A stretch of DNA of 64,000 bases. Origin: Rhizophlyctis rosea (Eukaryota; Chytridiomycota; Chytridiomycetes; Rhizophlyctidales; Rhizophlyctidaceae). The stretch's first letter is position 1; each line of letters opens with the position of its first letter. Positions 61,301 through 64,000 of the stretch are shown one piece after another. A program made the position numbers and the translations under genes. Below the pieces are notes generated by a model that did no database searches, was not told the DNA's origin, and saw only the letters and a program-made list of their open reading frames with translations. The stretch is taken from the NCBI GenBank assembly GCA_027596075.1, contig JADGJC010000158.1:1-64000 (forward strand), in the 5' to 3' direction.

Positions 61301-64000
61301 CAATGGGAAGAACAGCAGCGACGGCACGATGACTCCATTCGGGACAAGGCTGGTGCATTGGAAGATTTGGAACGCAGAGTCAGAGAGCAAGAAGCGCTGC
61401 TGGCACAGCAGAAAGAACATCACGAACGGGAACTTCACACTCTTCGGGATAGCGCCAACGTAGCAGAGTCGGTGCAGGTAGAACTTAGGCAGCTGGCGGA
61501 GAAGAATGCGAGTCTTGAGGCACAACTTGCAGAGGTACATAAGGCACATGGAGACCAACGGTTATCATTGGAGAGGCGGTTGGAGGAGGCGGATCAGCAA
61601 CGGCACGGAATCGAAACTCAATTGGCAGAAGCGAAGCAGCATAGACATACGGCGGAAACGCAATTGGAGGAGGTCAAGCAGCAGCGACAGGTTGTGGAAA
61701 CTCAGTTGGAGGAGATTAGACGGCAGCATGATGATGCTATGCGAGATCTTAGAAATACTCATGAGACGGACAGGAATAATCTGGTGTCTACTCATGAAGA
61801 TCAGTACAAAACGAAGGACCGGGAGCTGGAGGTGGCGAAAGAGCGCTTTGCGGAGGAGCAGCGGTCCCTCCTTGCGGCGGAAACGGAAAAGGGCAACCAG
61901 CTCAAGAAGCAACACGAAGACCACGTCAACCACATCCAACAGCAATACCAGGAAAAGATCAATCTGTTAGAGGAGCGCGTCCGTGCACAGAGCATGACAA
62001 ACTCTCAAGAACAGGCCGACGCTATTCGGGCTCTGGAGGAAAAGTACGAGATGGCGTTGAGGGATAAAAATTCCCAGATTGAGAAGCTTCTGGTGGAAAA
62101 TGAGGGGGTGATCAACGAGTTGAAGGCACGAACTGAGTCGATTTCAGCGGAGAAGGATGCGGCGGTTGGGGAGAAGAATGCGCAAATTGAGAAACTTTTG
62201 GCGGAGAATGAGGCGAAGGTGAAGGAGAAAACGGTTGAGATTGAGAAAATGGTGGCGGATCATGGGGCGGAGCTCGCACGCTTACGGGCTGAACATCAGA
62301 CAGCGACCAACGACTTACAATCTCGATCGCAACTCAAAGCCGACAAAGAGGAGATTGAGAAGCTACAGCAACGAATCAAATCCCTTGAAGGCGACAGCTC
62401 CAAAAAGACTGAAGAATCATCCACACATCAAAAACAGATCGAAACGCTCAAAAAAGAAATCGAAACTCTCAACAAACGCATGGCACAAAACAAAGAAGGC
62501 CACGACATCCTCGTCAAGTCTCTCCAAGAGCAAATACAACAGGCCCATGGTGATAAATCTGGTGTTGAGAAGAAGCTGCGTGCTGACTTGGAGGACAAAT
62601 TCAAGCGGGATCGTGCGGATATGGAGGAGAGGTTCAAGAAGGATCGGGCGGACATGGAAGAACGGCAAAAGAAGGACCGTGCCTTAGCCGAGGAGAAGAT
62701 GAAGATTGAGAAAGACAAGATGATGAAGGACGCAGAAAAGATGAAGAAAGATTCCGGGGATTTGGCGAAGAAGTTCGAGAAGGAGTTAGTAACCAAGGGA
62801 GAAGAGCTGGGGAAAGCGCAGGGGCGATGTAAAGAGTTGGAAAAAGAGATCCAGACCATGAAATCTGACCACCTTCGCGCCGTGAGTGATTTGAACGCCA
62901 AAATTGCCGAAACGCAACAGGGACATGGGTCCAAGCTGGCGGAACTGGAAAGTTTGCGGAGCGAGGTCGGGAAGATGAAAGCTGAGTTGGAGACGGTGAG
63001 GGAACAGGCTAGTTCGTGGCAATCTAAACATGATGTATTAGCTGCAGAGTTAGAAGTTGCACGCGCGTCTTTGGAAAGAGGGTCTAAGAGCGCGCAAGAA
63101 AAGGACGAGGCGAACAAAAAGTTGAAAGCCCGCGCGGAGGAATTGGCTGGGAATGAAGAAGGGTTGAAGAAGACGGTTGGGAAGTTGGAGAAGGAGAAGG
63201 AGGCGTTGATTGGGCAGGTTGCGCAGTTGAAGGAGCAAGTGGCGGGGTTGGAGGAGAGGATGAAAGGGGTTATGGCGGAGTTGGAGAGTATGAAGGCTGG
63301 GATGGAGGATAGGGTTCGAGAGACAGTTGCTGAAGTGGAGACGCTGAGGAATGAGAACGGCGTGTTGGTGAAGAAGTTAAAGGATGTAGAGGGGGAGAGT
63401 AAGATTGCTGAACGGAAGTCTAATCAAATTGTGAGTTTCTGACATGTGTGTTCACTTTGACATATTTGATCGATTCATCGCTGACTCCTGTGCCAATACC
63501 AGATCAAAGATCTCCAAAAGCAACTGTCCAAGGAGAGAAAGCAGAAGGAAGTGCAGGAAGACTCGTTGGATTATGGATGTCAGTACAACAGTGGTGCTCT
63601 ATATGGTTGGATCGACACTAAAGGATTTGGTGTAGCACACGCATTGCACGAACCAAGTCGTCCGAGTAGTGTAGATTTACCACCCCGTGCCGGCACTCCG
63701 CAGAGAATAGGAGATCCAAATGTGGAAAGAGTAAGTAATTTTAGTGCGCTAGACAGGGTTCTCCTATTTGCTTGCTCACTCATCATTCAGATAACGGACG
63801 AGTTGCTCCTTCTCGCCCAAGAAAACGAATCACTGAATAAGCGAGCACGTTTTGCAGAGGATGAGGTGAGAATGATAGTGCGATCGCATGTCGGGAAGCC
63901 TGTCTCACAAGAAGTTTTCAATATATCAGTTGAGATCAGCCTCCGACCGAATCAACAAACTGTCCGACGAGGTTGCACAAAAGTCCAAGATCCTCCAGCA
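58326..64000 (+). CDS. Golgin-like giant coiled-coil protein, 3' end missing
   Basis: The start is ATG 58326 (MEEQERERLTQQ). Short exons lead into one exon of about 4.5 kb, then an intron at 63432 and further exons past the window edge. Almost the whole protein is coiled coil (heptads of Leu with Glu/Lys/Gln). Near residues 200-290 an Ala/Gly-rich interruption carries two similar motifs, AASAKSWWGKGAAG and AAAKGWWSKTAAAAG. A run of four units of 31-34 residues occurs at about 60170-60510 (LESLKNELEAARRAKEG, LESLRGELDAAKREQEE, LDSLKGELEAARREN, LESLRKELDAAKKEKEE). After the coil comes IKDLQKQLSKERKQKEVQED and a Pro/Ser-rich piece. It is probably a tether at the Golgi or another compartment. A GRIP or GRAB domain would lie outside the window. 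Confidence 0.75.

Overview
The window looks like nuclear DNA of an early-diverging, probably zoosporic (chytrid-type) fungus. The grounds are: genes split by many short GT-AG introns (mostly 50-130 nt), a GH10 xylanase with a fungal-type CBM1, a complete Dicer, an MTA1-type adenine methyltransferase, dynein intermediate chain, and a receptor that joins leucine-rich repeats to SH3 domains. The taxon is inferred; no rRNA or other marker is present. Assembly is draft quality (one run of N inside the Dicer gene).

Layout. 1-8.9 kb: two related acidic, repeat-tailed proteins in tandem (the first cut by the window edge), a small Lys/Pro/Ala-rich basic protein, a 76-nt element in two copies with a covarying hairpin, and a type I membrane protein with a Frizzled-like cysteine-rich ectodomain. 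9.0-10 kb: a broken multi-repeat Myb gene. 10.9-22 kb: a membrane protein with exon-duplicated Cys-rich repeats, Asterix (PAT complex), GET3, a fatty acid hydroxylase-like protein, an MDR oxidoreductase and two small proteins. Asterix and GET3 both serve membrane-protein insertion at the ER and lie tail to tail.

22-31 kb: Dicer (+) and the MTA1-like methyltransferase (-) converge, so one RNA-silencing gene and one probable DNA N6-adenine methylation gene share an intergenic end. 31.5-38.2 kb: GH10-CBM1 xylanase, an Mgr3-like mitochondrial TPR protein, and a TB2/DP1/HVA22 ER-shaping protein. 38.6-39.2 kb: a GC-rich stretch with a perfect 11-bp hairpin, four copies of a 22-bp GC cluster and an organelle-like tRNA, probably of mitochondrial origin.

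39.4-64 kb: cullin-1-type cullin head to head with TFIIA large subunit, an IGHMBP2-like SF1 helicase, a two-unit YdcZ-type DMT transporter, the LRR-TM-SH3-SH3 receptor, cytoplasmic dynein intermediate chain, a cytochrome b5 domain protein, and a very long golgin-like coiled-coil gene that runs off the right edge. Exon joins were worked out by hand from splice sites and reading phase. Where a join is uncertain, the entry says so.
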